A DNA stretch of 16,371 nt, from NCBI GenBank assembly GCA_046343415.1, contig JBKDNL010000103.1, positions 1 through 16,371 of the forward strand, in the 5' to 3' direction. How positions within the stretch are numbered: the stretch's first letter is position 1; the number at the start of each line of letters is the position of its first letter. A model generated the notes under the pieces. That model did not search any database. It was not told where the DNA came from and was given only the letters and a program-made list of their open reading frames with translations. Both the position numbers and the translations under genes were made by a program. Of the stretch, positions 5,775-13,359 are shown one piece after another. The stretch comes from JALHMQ01 sp020248785 (GTDB lineage Bacteria > Pseudomonadota > Gammaproteobacteria > Burkholderiales > Burkholderiaceae_F).

Positions 5775-6590
5775 ATGTTCAGTCTTGCCAAGCAAGTGCT
5801 GTTGGCCGGTGCGCTGTCCGGTGCGCTGGTCGGGGGCGTGTCGGCGCAGACCAGCGCTGCCGACGAGATCGCCCGCTATCGCGCCATGTTGCAGGATGGC
5901 AATCCCGCCGAACTCGTCGTCATGCGTGGCGAGGAGCTGTGGAAGCAAAAGCGTGGGCCCAAGCAGGTCTCGCTGGAGCAGTGCGACATCGGGCTCGGAC
6001 CGGGCGTGCTCAAGGGCGCCTACGCCCAGCTGCCGCGCCATTTTGCCGACACCAACCAGGTGATGGACTTCGAGTCGCGCCTCATCCACTGCATGGTGAC
6101 GCTGCAAGGCATCCCGCGCGAGGAGGCGGTCAAGAACCCGTTTTCCGGCACGGGCCAGCGGCAGACCGACATCGAGTCGATCACCGCCTACGTGGTGGAG
6201 CAGTCGCGCGGCGCCAAGATCGATGTTTCGCAGAGCCACCCAATGGAGCGGGCCGCCTACGAGCGCGGCAAGACCCTGTTTTACATGCGTGGCGGCCCGT
6301 ATGACTTCGCTTGTGCGACCTGCCATGCCGTCGAGGGGCAGCGCATCCGCCTGCAGGACCTGCCGTACTTCGACAACAAGCAGTCGGCCCAGCGCGCGTT
6401 TGCGACCTGGCCTGCCTATCGCGTCTCGCAAGGTACGCTGCGCACCATGCAGTGGCGCGTCTGGGACTGTTTCCGGCAGCAGCGCTTCCCCGAGCTGGTG
6501 TTCACCTCGCAGGCGTCGGTGGACCTGATCACCTTCCTCGGTGTGCGCGGCAATGGCGGCACCATGGATTCACCGGCAATCAAGCGCTAA
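5775..6590 (+). CDS. soxA: SoxA, monoheme subunit of the SoxAX thiosulfate-linking cytochrome
   Basis: SoxAX catalyses the first step, the oxidative linking of thiosulfate to SoxY. The 271-residue product has a Sec signal (likely cleavage after VSA at 22-24), one heme site CATCH (180-184) and the active-site Cys232 in QWRVWDC, which bears the persulfide and ligates the heme in the family. The N-terminal domain keeps two cysteines (Cys70, Cys106) but has no CXXCH. This is therefore the one-heme type of SoxA, with these two probably in a disulfide. The ATG at 5775 has AAGGAGA 4 bases upstream. soxX follows after 10 bases. Confidence 0.95.
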   Translation: MFSLAKQVLLAGALSGALVGGVSAQTSAADEIARYRAMLQDGNPAELVVMRGEELWKQKRGPKQVSLEQCDIGLGPGVLKGAYAQLPRHFADTNQVMDFESRLIHCMVTLQGIPREEAVKNPFSGTGQRQTDIESITAYVVEQSRGAKIDVSQSHPMERAAYERGKTLFYMRGGPYDFACATCHAVEGQRIRLQDLPYFDNKQSAQRAFATWPAYRVSQGTLRTMQWRVWDCFRQQRFPELVFTSQASVDLITFLGVRGNGGTMDSPAIKR

Positions 6591-6600
6591 GGAGCCCGCG

Positions 6601-7224
6601 ATGAAGACGATCACCAAGGCCGGACTGGCCGCCGTGAGCATGATGGCGCTGGCCGGCTGCGCTTCGATGATGTACACGCCGCCCACGGCCGAAGAGACCG
6701 CGGCCGTGATCAAGTCGGGCTTCCGCGAGCGTGGCGTAGCCAAGCTCGACCGCATCCAGCAGACCGAACTGCAGGCCGCGTGCAGCAAGTACCCAAAGGG
6801 CGACCTGCCCAAGGACCTGCGCGCCAATCTCGAGAAGGCCGCCGAGGCCGCGGTCAAGTACCCGGCCGACGGCAAGTGGATGGGTGACTGGCGCCAAGGC
6901 GAGCGCATCGCGCAATCCGGCGTGGGCCTGACCTTCACCGACGCGCCGACCGCGGTATCGGGCGGCAATTGCTACGCGTGCCACCAGATCACCAAGGAGG
7001 AAATAGCCTTCGGCAACATCGGCCCGTCGCTGTACCAGTACGGCAAGCTGCGCGGTACCTCCGAGCCGATCATGCGCTACACCTGGGCGCGCATCTGGAA
7101 CTCCCACGCATTCAATGCGTGTTCCTCAATGCCGCGCTTTGGTGATGCGGGCATCCTCACAGAAGAGCAGATCCGGCACGTCATGGCCCTGCTGCTCGAC
7201 CCGCAATCGCCCGCCAACAAGTGA
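6601..7224 (+). CDS. soxX: SoxX, c-type cytochrome subunit of SoxAX, predicted lipoprotein
   Basis: SoxX carries the electron-accepting heme of SoxAX. The 207-residue product has the heme motif CYACH (124-128), NIGPSL shortly after it, and a likely axial Met177 in CSSMPRFG. An N-terminal extension of roughly 80 residues precedes the cytochrome domain, as in the longer SoxX types such as that of Starkeya. The signal ends in MALAGC, a clear lipobox with Cys20 and Ala at +2, which predicts an outer-membrane lipoprotein; many described SoxX proteins are soluble. The start has AAGGAG upstream. It lies 10 bases behind soxA, so the subunits are made together. Confidence 0.93.
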   Translation: MKTITKAGLAAVSMMALAGCASMMYTPPTAEETAAVIKSGFRERGVAKLDRIQQTELQAACSKYPKGDLPKDLRANLEKAAEAAVKYPADGKWMGDWRQGERIAQSGVGLTFTDAPTAVSGGNCYACHQITKEEIAFGNIGPSLYQYGKLRGTSEPIMRYTWARIWNSHAFNACSSMPRFGDAGILTEEQIRHVMALLLDPQSPANK

Positions 7225-7278
7225 CCTGAACAGCGCCGCGCGGCCCGGGCTGCACGGCGCGCCGCAGGCCCCCACTTC

Positions 7279-7770
7279 ATGTGCATCTCGATCCGCCGTC
7301 GGCATCTTCTGGCCGGCGCGGTCGGCCTCGTGCCGCTCGCGCTGCTGGCACAAGCGGCCGACACGGTTGCGTGGTCAGACGTGCGCCTGCTCGACGGCCG
7401 CGTGCTGCCCGCGGCGCAGCTCGCGCAGCGCACGGTCGTCGTTTACATGTGGGCCTCGTGGTGCCCGTTCTGCGCCAAGCAGAGCCCGATGATCCAGGCG
7501 TTGCACGCGCAGGAGTCGCGCCGCCCCGATGGCCTGCTCGTGCTGGGCTACACCATCGACCGCACCGAGAAGGCCGCCACCGACTACCTTGCCAAGCATA
7601 GGTACAGCTTTGCCAACGCGATGGCGGGGCCGGTGGTGGAGCAATGGTTTGGCAAGCGCCGCACGCTGCCCGAGGTCTATGTCGTGGACCGCGGCCGCGT
7701 GGTCTTTAGGGAAAGTGGCGAGATGTTCGCCGAGGACGTGGCAGCGCTGAGCCGCTATGCCCGTCGTTGA
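7279..7770 (+). CDS. soxW: TlpA-like exported thioredoxin (SoxW-type)
   Basis: This 163-residue thioredoxin-fold protein has the active site WCPFC (Cys62, Cys65) and a cis-Pro in RTLPEVYVVD. Its N-terminus RRRHLLAGAVGLVPLALLAQA looks like a Tat signal. Such proteins reduce disulfides in the periplasm, and sox-linked ones are thought to keep SoxY or SoxA cysteines reactive. It starts 54 bases after soxX, with no strong ribosome binding site before the ATG, so expression may depend on read-through from soxX. soxB follows after 84 bases. The name soxW rests on context and fold; other sox clusters use the label for related but different thioredoxins. Confidence 0.75.
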   Translation: MCISIRRRHLLAGAVGLVPLALLAQAADTVAWSDVRLLDGRVLPAAQLAQRTVVVYMWASWCPFCAKQSPMIQALHAQESRRPDGLLVLGYTIDRTEKAATDYLAKHRYSFANAMAGPVVEQWFGKRRTLPEVYVVDRGRVVFRESGEMFAEDVAALSRYARR

Positions 7771-7854
7771 AGCGCGCTGCGAGGGCCGGCCGCGCGTCGA
7801 CGCACATGCACCCAGGTTTGAACTGAGAACCGCAAAGACTAGGGAGAACGACCA

Positions 7855-9573
7855 ATGTCCATGAGCCGCCGCGAATTCACGCAGGTGCTCGCGCTCGCCG
7901 CTGCGGCGGGCTTGCCGCTGGCCAGCCGTGACGTGTTGGCCCAGCAGCCGGCCGCGGCCGCGCGGATGTACGACGTGCCGCGTTTTGGCAACGTGAGCCT
8001 ACTGCACTTCACCGACTGCCACGCGCAGCTGCTGCCGATCTTCTTCCGCGAGCCGAGCGTCAACATCGGCATCGGCGACTCCTTCGGCAAGCCGCCGCAT
8101 CTGGTCGGCGAGGCCTTGCTCAAGCACTTCAACATCTCACCGAACACGCGCGAGGCGCACGCCTTCACCTTCCTCGACTTCGAGGCCGCCGCCAAGACCT
8201 ACGGAAGGGTCGGCGGCTTTGCGCACCTGACCACGCTGGTCAAGCGCATGAAGGCGAGCCGGCCGGGCGCCCTGCTGCTCGATGGTGGCGACACCTGGCA
8301 GGGCTCCGGCACGGCGCTGTGGACCAACGCGCAGGATATGGTCGACGCCTGCAAGCTGCTCGGCGTCAATGTCATGACCCCGCACTGGGAGATGACCTAC
8401 GGCATGAAGCGCGTGACGGAGATCGTCGAGAAGGACCTGAAGGGCAAGATCGACTTCGTCGCGCAGAACATCCAGACCAATGACTTCGGCGACCAGGTGT
8501 TCCCGCCCTATGTCATCAAGGACATCAACGGCGTGAAGGTCGCCATCGTCGGCCAGGCGTTCCCGTACACGCCGATTGCCAACCCGCGGCACATGGTGGC
8601 CGACTGGGCCTTCGGCATCAAAGACGACCTGATGCAGAAGCACGTGGATGAGGCGCGCGCCAAGGGTGCGCAGGTCGTGGTCGTGCTCAGCCACAACGGC
8701 ATGGACGTGGACCTGAAGATGGCCGGCCGCGTGCGCGGCATCGACGTCATCCTGGGCGGCCACACGCACGATGGCGTGCCGCAGCCCTCGGTGGTCAGGA
8801 ACGCGGGCGGCCAGACGCTCGTCACCAATGCCGGCAGCAACGGCAAGTTCCTCGGCGTGCTCGACCTCGACGTCAAGGGCGGCAAGGTCGCAGGCTTCCG
8901 TTACAAACTTCTGCCGGTGTTCTCCAACCTGCTGCCAGCCGATGCCGAGATGGACGCTTACATCAAGCGGGTGCGCGCGCCCTTCGAGGGCCGCTTGAAC
9001 GAGCAGTTGGCCGTGACCGAGGGGCTGCTGTACCGGCGCGGCAATTTCAACGGTACCTTCGACCAGCTGATCCTAGATGCGCTGATGGCCGTGCGCGGTG
9101 CGCAGATCGCGTTCTCGCCGGGCTTCCGCTGGGGAACCACGTTGCTGCCCGGTCAGTTCATCCTAATGGAAAACCTGCTCGACCAGACCGCGATCACCTA
9201 TCCGGCCACGACCGTGAACGACATGAGCGGGGAGATGATCAAGACGGTGCTGGAAGACGTTGCCGACAATCTCTTCAACCCGGACCCGTACCTGCAGCAG
9301 GGCGGCGACATGGTGCGCGTGGGCGGCCTGCAGTACGCCATCGATCCGACCGCCCGCATGGGCAGCCGCATCAGTGACATGCGCCTGAACGGCCGGCCGG
9401 TTGAGCCCGGCAAGACCTACAAGGTCGCCGGCTGGGCCAGCGTCCAGGAGGACGTGCAGGGCGAGCCGATCTGGGACGTGGTGGCCAAGTACCTGCGCGA
9501 TCAGAAGCGCATCACGCCCCGCAAGCTCAACAACCCGCGCATCGCGCTGCCCAGCAATCCGGGCTTTGCGTGA
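7855..9573 (+). CDS. soxB: SoxB, dimanganese sulfate thiohydrolase
   Basis: SoxB hydrolyses the terminal sulfone from the SoxY-bound intermediate and releases sulfate. The 572-residue product matches the usual length. It starts with a Tat signal (SRREF at 4-8, hydrophobic run to about 22, AQ at 29-30). The metallophosphatase domain shows DCH (Asp54, His56), GGDTWQGSG (Asp146), HWEMTYG (His176), SHNG (His279) and GHTHDG (His302, His304). These agree with the metal-binding pattern of the 5'-nucleotidase family to which SoxB belongs. The C-terminal domain has NGTFDQL and PGFRWGTTLLPG. AGGGAG lies about 10 bases before the ATG. Its stop overlaps the next gene's start as TGATG, so the two are translationally coupled. 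Confidence 0.97.
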   Translation: MSMSRREFTQVLALAAAAGLPLASRDVLAQQPAAAARMYDVPRFGNVSLLHFTDCHAQLLPIFFREPSVNIGIGDSFGKPPHLVGEALLKHFNISPNTREAHAFTFLDFEAAAKTYGRVGGFAHLTTLVKRMKASRPGALLLDGGDTWQGSGTALWTNAQDMVDACKLLGVNVMTPHWEMTYGMKRVTEIVEKDLKGKIDFVAQNIQTNDFGDQVFPPYVIKDINGVKVAIVGQAFPYTPIANPRHMVADWAFGIKDDLMQKHVDEARAKGAQVVVVLSHNGMDVDLKMAGRVRGIDVILGGHTHDGVPQPSVVRNAGGQTLVTNAGSNGKFLGVLDLDVKGGKVAGFRYKLLPVFSNLLPADAEMDAYIKRVRAPFEGRLNEQLAVTEGLLYRRGNFNGTFDQLILDALMAVRGAQIAFSPGFRWGTTLLPGQFILMENLLDQTAITYPATTVNDMSGEMIKTVLEDVADNLFNPDPYLQQGGDMVRVGGLQYAIDPTARMGSRISDMRLNGRPVEPGKTYKVAGWASVQEDVQGEPIWDVVAKYLRDQKRITPRKLNNPRIALPSNPGFA

Positions 9574-10073
9574 TGGACCGCGGCGCCGTCAGCCGCCGCA
9601 CATTGCTGCACGGCGCCGCGCTGCTGGCACTGCTGCCCGATGCAGCCGCATGGGCTCAAGCTGCCCAAGACACGCCGCTGCCCCGGATTGACGATCTGCG
9701 GCCGCTCCTTGCCACAGTGAAGCGCGAGCGCCGCCCGCTGCTGCTGTTCTTCACCACACCCGGCTGCCCGTACTGCCGAGAAGCGCGTCGTAGCTACCTG
9801 CGTCCGCGCGCAGAGGAGGGCGAGGCCGCCAGCGGCGTTCTGATCCGCGAGGTGGAAATGACAAGCGATCGAGAGTTGGTTGACTTGAATGGGCAGGTCA
9901 TCAGCGAGCGCGCGCTGGCTGCCCGCTATTGCGTGACCATGGTGCCGCATCTCGAGTTTGTGGACGGCAGCGGCAAGCCGTTGGTGAAGCCGTTGATCGG
10001 CATCAACCGCGCCGGCTTCTACGAAGGCCTGCTCCAACAGGCGATTTTGGAGTCGACGCGCGCTCAACATTGA
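9573..10073 (+). CDS. exported thioredoxin-fold protein coupled to soxB (SoxS-like)
   Basis: The 166-residue product has a Tat signal (SRRTLLHGAALLALL at 7-21) and a thioredoxin site GCPYC (Cys65, Cys68) with cis-Pro in TMVPHLEF. CPYC is glutaredoxin-like. Proteins of this size beside sox genes have been called SoxS or SoxW and are linked to activation or reduction of SoxY. Its start overlaps the soxB stop by one base (TGATG); a GTG at 9570 is an alternative. It is the last gene of the operon. It is clearly different from the CPFC protein upstream of soxB, so the cluster has two exported disulfide reductases. Confidence 0.8.
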   Translation: MDRGAVSRRTLLHGAALLALLPDAAAWAQAAQDTPLPRIDDLRPLLATVKRERRPLLLFFTTPGCPYCREARRSYLRPRAEEGEAASGVLIREVEMTSDRELVDLNGQVISERALAARYCVTMVPHLEFVDGSGKPLVKPLIGINRAGFYEGLLQQAILESTRAQH

Positions 10074-10489
10074 GCGGGATGTTGGCGCGGCAGCAGACGG
10101 TGCTGCGGCCGGCGGCGGTGGCCCGCGATCACCGAGATGCGCACGATCGCCTTTGAGCGGGTCACAGGACGCGTGCCCCGCGAAGCAGAACGAGGTTGCC
10201 CCCGCGAGTCTCGGGGGTAGGGGCGTTGGTCCTGCTCTGTCCTCGCCAGGTGAAACCGGCTCGACGAGGCGACTCTGAAGCGTGACGTGGGGCCAGTAAA
10301 ATGCGCTGCGTTTGCGCGCGTGCTGTGCAAAGCGTACGGTTGCAGAGGCGCTCCGATCGCCGTCGTTGTTTGTCCACTCGGGCGCGGTCCTTGGCGCGTG
10401 CCGGGCATCCAGGTTTCCTGACCTCCTGGCCGGTTTCCCCCTTGTCCTCGCCGCCGCTCCCATCCCCCTCGCTGCCCTCGCCCGATCCC
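10074..10489. other. non-coding gap between the sox operon and uvrC
   Basis: No gene is supported here. Two hairpins can be drawn: GCAGCA-GACGG-TGCTGC (10090-10106), and a GC-rich one formed by CCCC and CGAG pairing with CTCG and GGGG with one bulged base (about 10199-10217). Either could end sox transcription, though neither has a T-tract. The uvrC promoter should lie in the right half. An open frame joined to uvrC runs from 10301 but is Pro/Ser/Arg-rich and unlike uvrC. Confidence 0.5.
10274..10302 (+). promoter_or_regulatory. possible uvrC promoter
   Basis: TAAAAT (10297-10302) is a good -10 match. The -35 about 17 bases upstream (TCTGAA) is poor. The position fits a promoter for uvrC-pgsA. 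Confidence 0.3.
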
Positions 10490-12352
10490 GTGGCCGATAC
10501 GGCTCCCGTCGCATTCGATCCGCGACCGGTGCTGGAGGGCCTGCCGGGGCGGCCGGGCGTGTACCGCATGTTCGACACGCAAGGCCAGCCGCTCTACGTG
10601 GGCAAGGCACGCGACCTGAAGAAGCGGGTCAGCTCGTACTTCAACCGCGGCCCTGGCCCGCGTATCGCGCACATGGTGGCGCGGATCGCGCGCATCGAGA
10701 CGACCGTCACGCGCTCGGAGGCCGAGGCGCTGCTGCTCGAGAACAATCTCATCAAGAGCCTGGCGCCGCGCTACAACATCCTGTTTCGCGACGACAAGAG
10801 CTATCCGTACCTGAAGTTCAGCCACCACGCGTATCCGCGCATCGCCTACTACCGCGGCGCGGTGGACCGCAAGGCGCAGTACTTCGGTCCGTTTCCTAAT
10901 GCCTGGGCGGTGAAGGACAGCATCCGCGAACTGCAGAAAGTCTTCAGGCTGCGTACCTGCGAGGACACGGTGTTCAGCCACCGTTCGCGTCCCTGCTTGC
11001 TACACCAAATCCAGCGCTGTAGCGCGCCCTGCGTGAAGCTCATCGACGAAGCGGCATACGCGCAGGACGTCGACCGCGCGCTGCGCTTCTTGCGCGGCCA
11101 GACGCGCGAGGTGACGGCCGAACTCGAGGCCAAGATGCAGGCGTACGCCGAGCAGCTGAAATTCGAGCAGGCCGCCGCCGTGCGCGACCAGCTGGGATCG
11201 CTATCCCGCGTGCTGCACCAGCAATCGGTCGAGGCCACCGGCGGTGCGACCCAGGACGTTGACGCCGACATCATCGCCGTGGCGCTCGATGGCGGCCAGG
11301 CCTGCGTGAACCTGGCGATGGTGCGCGGTGGCCGTCACCTCGGCGACAAGCCATATTTCCCGCTGCGTGCCGAGGAGGCCAGCGATCCGCTCGAAGTGCT
11401 GGAGGCGTTCCTCTCGCAGCACTATGCCGAGGAAGCACCGCCGCCAGTGCTGGTGGTCAATGCCGATCTGGACGCGACCGCCTGGCAGCGGCTTTTCGCT
11501 GAACGTGATGGGGTCAAGGTCTCGATCCTGCGGCAGCCCCAGGCGCAGCGCCGGCGCTGGCTCGAGATGGCCGAAGGCAATGCAAAGCTGGCCCTGGCCC
11601 GGCGCCTGGCCGAAGAAGGCTCGCAGCAGGCGCGCACGCAGGCGCTGGTCGACGTGCTGGGCCTGGAGGTGGACGAGGGCGATCCGGCGCGGCTGCGCGT
11701 CGAGTGCTTCGATGTCAGCCACACGACGGGCGAGGCCACGCAGGCCTCCTGTGTGGTCTACGCAAGCCACGCGATGCAGCCCAAGGAGTACCGGCGCTTC
11801 AACATCAGCGACGTCGAGCCCGGCGACGACTACGCCGCGATGCGCCAGGTGCTCACGCGCCGCTACAGCGTGGTGGCGCGCGGCGAGGCGGCGCTTCCCA
11901 ATCTCGTGCTCATCGACGGAGGCAAGGGCCAGGTGGAGGTCGCGCGCCAGGTGTTCGAGGAACTCGGGCTCGACCCGGGCGTGCTGGTGGGGGTGGCCAA
12001 GGGAGAGGAGCGCAAGGTCGGGCTCGAGGAGCTCGTGTTCCCCGACGATCGGCCGCCGCTGGTGCTGGGGCGCGAGTCGCAGGCGCTGATGCTGGCGGCG
12101 CAGATCCGCGACGAGGCACACCGCTTTGCCATCACCGGCATGCGTGCACGGCGTGCCAAGACGCGTAACACCTCCCAGGTCGAGGACCTGGAAGGCATCG
12201 GACCCAAGCGACGGCAGAAGCTGCTCGCGCGCTTTGGCGGGCTGCGCGGCCTGCTTGCCGCCTCGGTGGAGGACATCGCCCAGGTCGATGGCGTTTCGCG
12301 TAAGCTGGCCGATCGGATCTACGCGCAACTCCATGGCCAGCCAGGCGAATAG
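10490..12352 (+). CDS. uvrC: UvrC, excinuclease ABC subunit C
   Basis: UvrC makes both incisions in nucleotide excision repair after UvrAB has marked the damage. From the GTG at 10490 the product has 620 residues, close to E. coli UvrC. In order: the GIY-YIG nuclease (GVY 23-25, YVGKARDL 36-43), four cysteines (157, 169, 177, 181) spaced like the E. coli iron-sulfur site, the UvrB-binding UVR helix pair (about 210-240), the RNase H-like nuclease (FDVSH with Asp408, LIDGGKGQ with Asp476, His544), and tandem HhH motifs (566-612). The start is uncertain. The GTG gives MADTAPVAFDPRPVLEGLPG, which fits the family, but lacks a clear ribosome binding site. The longer frame from 10301 adds a low-complexity tail. 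pgsA follows after 10 bases. Confidence 0.93.
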   Translation: MADTAPVAFDPRPVLEGLPGRPGVYRMFDTQGQPLYVGKARDLKKRVSSYFNRGPGPRIAHMVARIARIETTVTRSEAEALLLENNLIKSLAPRYNILFRDDKSYPYLKFSHHAYPRIAYYRGAVDRKAQYFGPFPNAWAVKDSIRELQKVFRLRTCEDTVFSHRSRPCLLHQIQRCSAPCVKLIDEAAYAQDVDRALRFLRGQTREVTAELEAKMQAYAEQLKFEQAAAVRDQLGSLSRVLHQQSVEATGGATQDVDADIIAVALDGGQACVNLAMVRGGRHLGDKPYFPLRAEEASDPLEVLEAFLSQHYAEEAPPPVLVVNADLDATAWQRLFAERDGVKVSILRQPQAQRRRWLEMAEGNAKLALARRLAEEGSQQARTQALVDVLGLEVDEGDPARLRVECFDVSHTTGEATQASCVVYASHAMQPKEYRRFNISDVEPGDDYAAMRQVLTRRYSVVARGEAALPNLVLIDGGKGQVEVARQVFEELGLDPGVLVGVAKGEERKVGLEELVFPDDRPPLVLGRESQALMLAAQIRDEAHRFAITGMRARRAKTRNTSQVEDLEGIGPKRRQKLLARFGGLRGLLAASVEDIAQVDGVSRKLADRIYAQLHGQPGE

Positions 12353-12362
12353 CAGCACGACC

Positions 12363-12929
12363 ATGAACGTGCCGATGGCGCTCACCTGGGCGCGCATCGC
12401 CATGATCCCCATGGTGCTCGGCGTGTTCTACCTGCCCGACGCCTGGCTCACACCGCACGCCAAGAACGTGTCGGCCTGCGTGCTCTTCACGCTGGCCGCT
12501 GTGACCGACGCCGTCGATGGCTGGTACGCGCGCAAGTACGGCCAGATGACGCGGCTCGGCGCGTTTCTCGACCCGGTCGCCGACAAGCTGATGGTGTGCG
12601 CTGCGCTCGTTGTGTTGGTCGCGCTCGGGCGCGTTGACGAGTTCGTGGCGCTCGTGATCATCGGACGCGAAATCACGATATCTGCCCTGCGCGAGTGGAT
12701 GGCGCAAATCGGCGCCTCAGCCAGCGTCGCGGTCAATGCGCTGGGCAAGATGAAGACCATCATGCAGATGGTCGCCATCCCGGTGCTGCTGTTTCACGAT
12801 CCGCTCTTCGGCGTGATCCCCATCGCGCAGATCGGCACGATGCTCATCTATATCGCCGCCGGGCTCACCGTGTACTCCATGTTCTATTACCTGAAGCTCG
12901 CATGGCCGTACCTTGTTGGGCGCGAGTGA
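12363..12929 (+). CDS. pgsA: PgsA, CDP-diacylglycerol--glycerol-3-phosphate 3-phosphatidyltransferase
   Basis: PgsA makes phosphatidylglycerol phosphate in the inner membrane, the first committed step to phosphatidylglycerol and cardiolipin. The 188-residue product carries the full CDP-alcohol phosphotransferase motif: Asp49, Asp52-Gly53, Ala56-Arg57, Gly66, Asp70, Asp74. Several hydrophobic segments surround it (about 12-24, 38-50, 76-88, 94-106, 127-141 and 152-174). The ATG at 12363 is preferred because the product then begins like other PgsA proteins. An in-frame ATG at 12333 would add ten polar residues and overlap uvrC. Neither has a strong ribosome binding site, which suggests coupling to uvrC. 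uvrC-pgsA is an old gene pair in proteobacteria. Confidence 0.93.
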   Translation: MNVPMALTWARIAMIPMVLGVFYLPDAWLTPHAKNVSACVLFTLAAVTDAVDGWYARKYGQMTRLGAFLDPVADKLMVCAALVVLVALGRVDEFVALVIIGREITISALREWMAQIGASASVAVNALGKMKTIMQMVAIPVLLFHDPLFGVIPIAQIGTMLIYIAAGLTVYSMFYYLKLAWPYLVGRE

Positions 12930-12964
12930 AGTGCGCGCGGGCGACTGCGCTTTACTTGGACTTT

Positions 12965-12992
12965 TTGACAGCCCCCTTGCGACCGATATAAT
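12965..12992 (+). promoter_or_regulatory. consensus sigma-70 promoter for the tRNA-Gly/tRNA-Cys unit
   Basis: A perfect TTGACA (12965-12970) and a perfect TATAAT (12987-12992) are separated by 16 bp. A GC-rich stretch (CGCGCTCCGCG) follows at the expected start, as in stable-RNA promoters under stringent control. Transcription should begin near 13000, about 37 bases before tRNA-Gly. Confidence 0.93.
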
Positions 12993-13036
12993 CGCGCTCC
13001 GCGTCGTGGCTGGAGTTGATCCCGGTCCGGCGTCAG

Positions 13037-13112
13037 GCGGGAATAGCTCAGTTGGTAGAGCGCAACCTTGCCAAGGTTGAGGTCGCGAGTTCGAGACTCG
13101 TGTCCCGCTCCA
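13037..13112 (+). tRNA. tRNA-Gly (anticodon GCC)
   Basis: The sequence folds as a 76-base tRNA with encoded CCA: acceptor GCGGGAA, D-arm GCTC/GAGC, anticodon stem CAACC/GGTTG around TTGCCAA (anticodon GCC), and T-arm GCGAG/CTCGT. The last acceptor pair is a mismatch, A7 against G66; E. coli glyW has T66 there. Its place after pgsA matches E. coli glyW. Confidence 0.97.
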
Positions 13113-13120
13113 GATTTTTC

Positions 13121-13148
13121 AAAGGGGAGGCGCATGCTTCCCCTTTTT
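13121..13148 (+). terminator. hairpin with T-tract between tRNA-Gly and tRNA-Cys
   Basis: AAAGGGGAGGC (13121-13131) pairs with GCTTCCCCTTT (13136-13146), giving 11 bp with one wobble, over the loop GCAT, and the T run extends to 13148. It looks like a rho-independent terminator, or a processing hairpin if the two tRNAs are co-transcribed. No strong separate promoter was seen for tRNA-Cys, so termination is probably partial. Confidence 0.7.
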
Positions 13149-13192
13149 GCTTCGTCGATGTCTCCATATCGGTCGCTGTGTTGCTCTGGCAC

Positions 13193-13266
13193 GGCGGGGT
13201 GGCAGAGTGGCCATGCAGCGGACTGCAAATCCGTGTACGCCGGTTCGATTCCGACCCCCGCCTCCA
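13193..13266 (+). tRNA. tRNA-Cys (anticodon GCA)
   Basis: A 74-base tRNA with encoded CCA: acceptor GGCGGGG/CCCCGCC, anticodon stem GCGGA/TCCGT around CTGCAAA (anticodon GCA), and T-loop TTCGATT. The T-stem GCCGG/CCGAC has one C-A mismatch at 50-64. It corresponds in position to E. coli cysT. Confidence 0.96.
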
Positions 13267-13359
13267 TCATCGCGGCGCCACGGGAATTTTGGCCATCGTC
13301 GTCCTGTCCTTTCCCGGCGGCAAGATCCTGCCACGACGACTGTTGATCAGGTGCTGAAG

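Noticed and set aside
10301..10489. N-terminal extension of UvrC from the ATG at 10301
   Set aside because: The ATG overlaps a -10-like TAAAAT, there is no ribosome binding site, and the added residues are Arg/Pro/Ser-rich and unlike UvrC.
9501..10610. Long minus-strand ORF across the sox-uvrC gap
   Set aside because: It overlaps soxB, the thioredoxin-fold gene and uvrC in antisense and shows no domain; it is best explained by GC bias.
11201..12412. 403-residue minus-strand ORF opposite uvrC
   Set aside because: It is antisense to uvrC, including its nuclease and HhH domains, and has no recognisable family pattern.
13147..13359. Extended start of the unknown lipoprotein through tRNA-Cys
   Set aside because: The extra part translates the tRNA gene itself; the lipobox requires a start near 13360.
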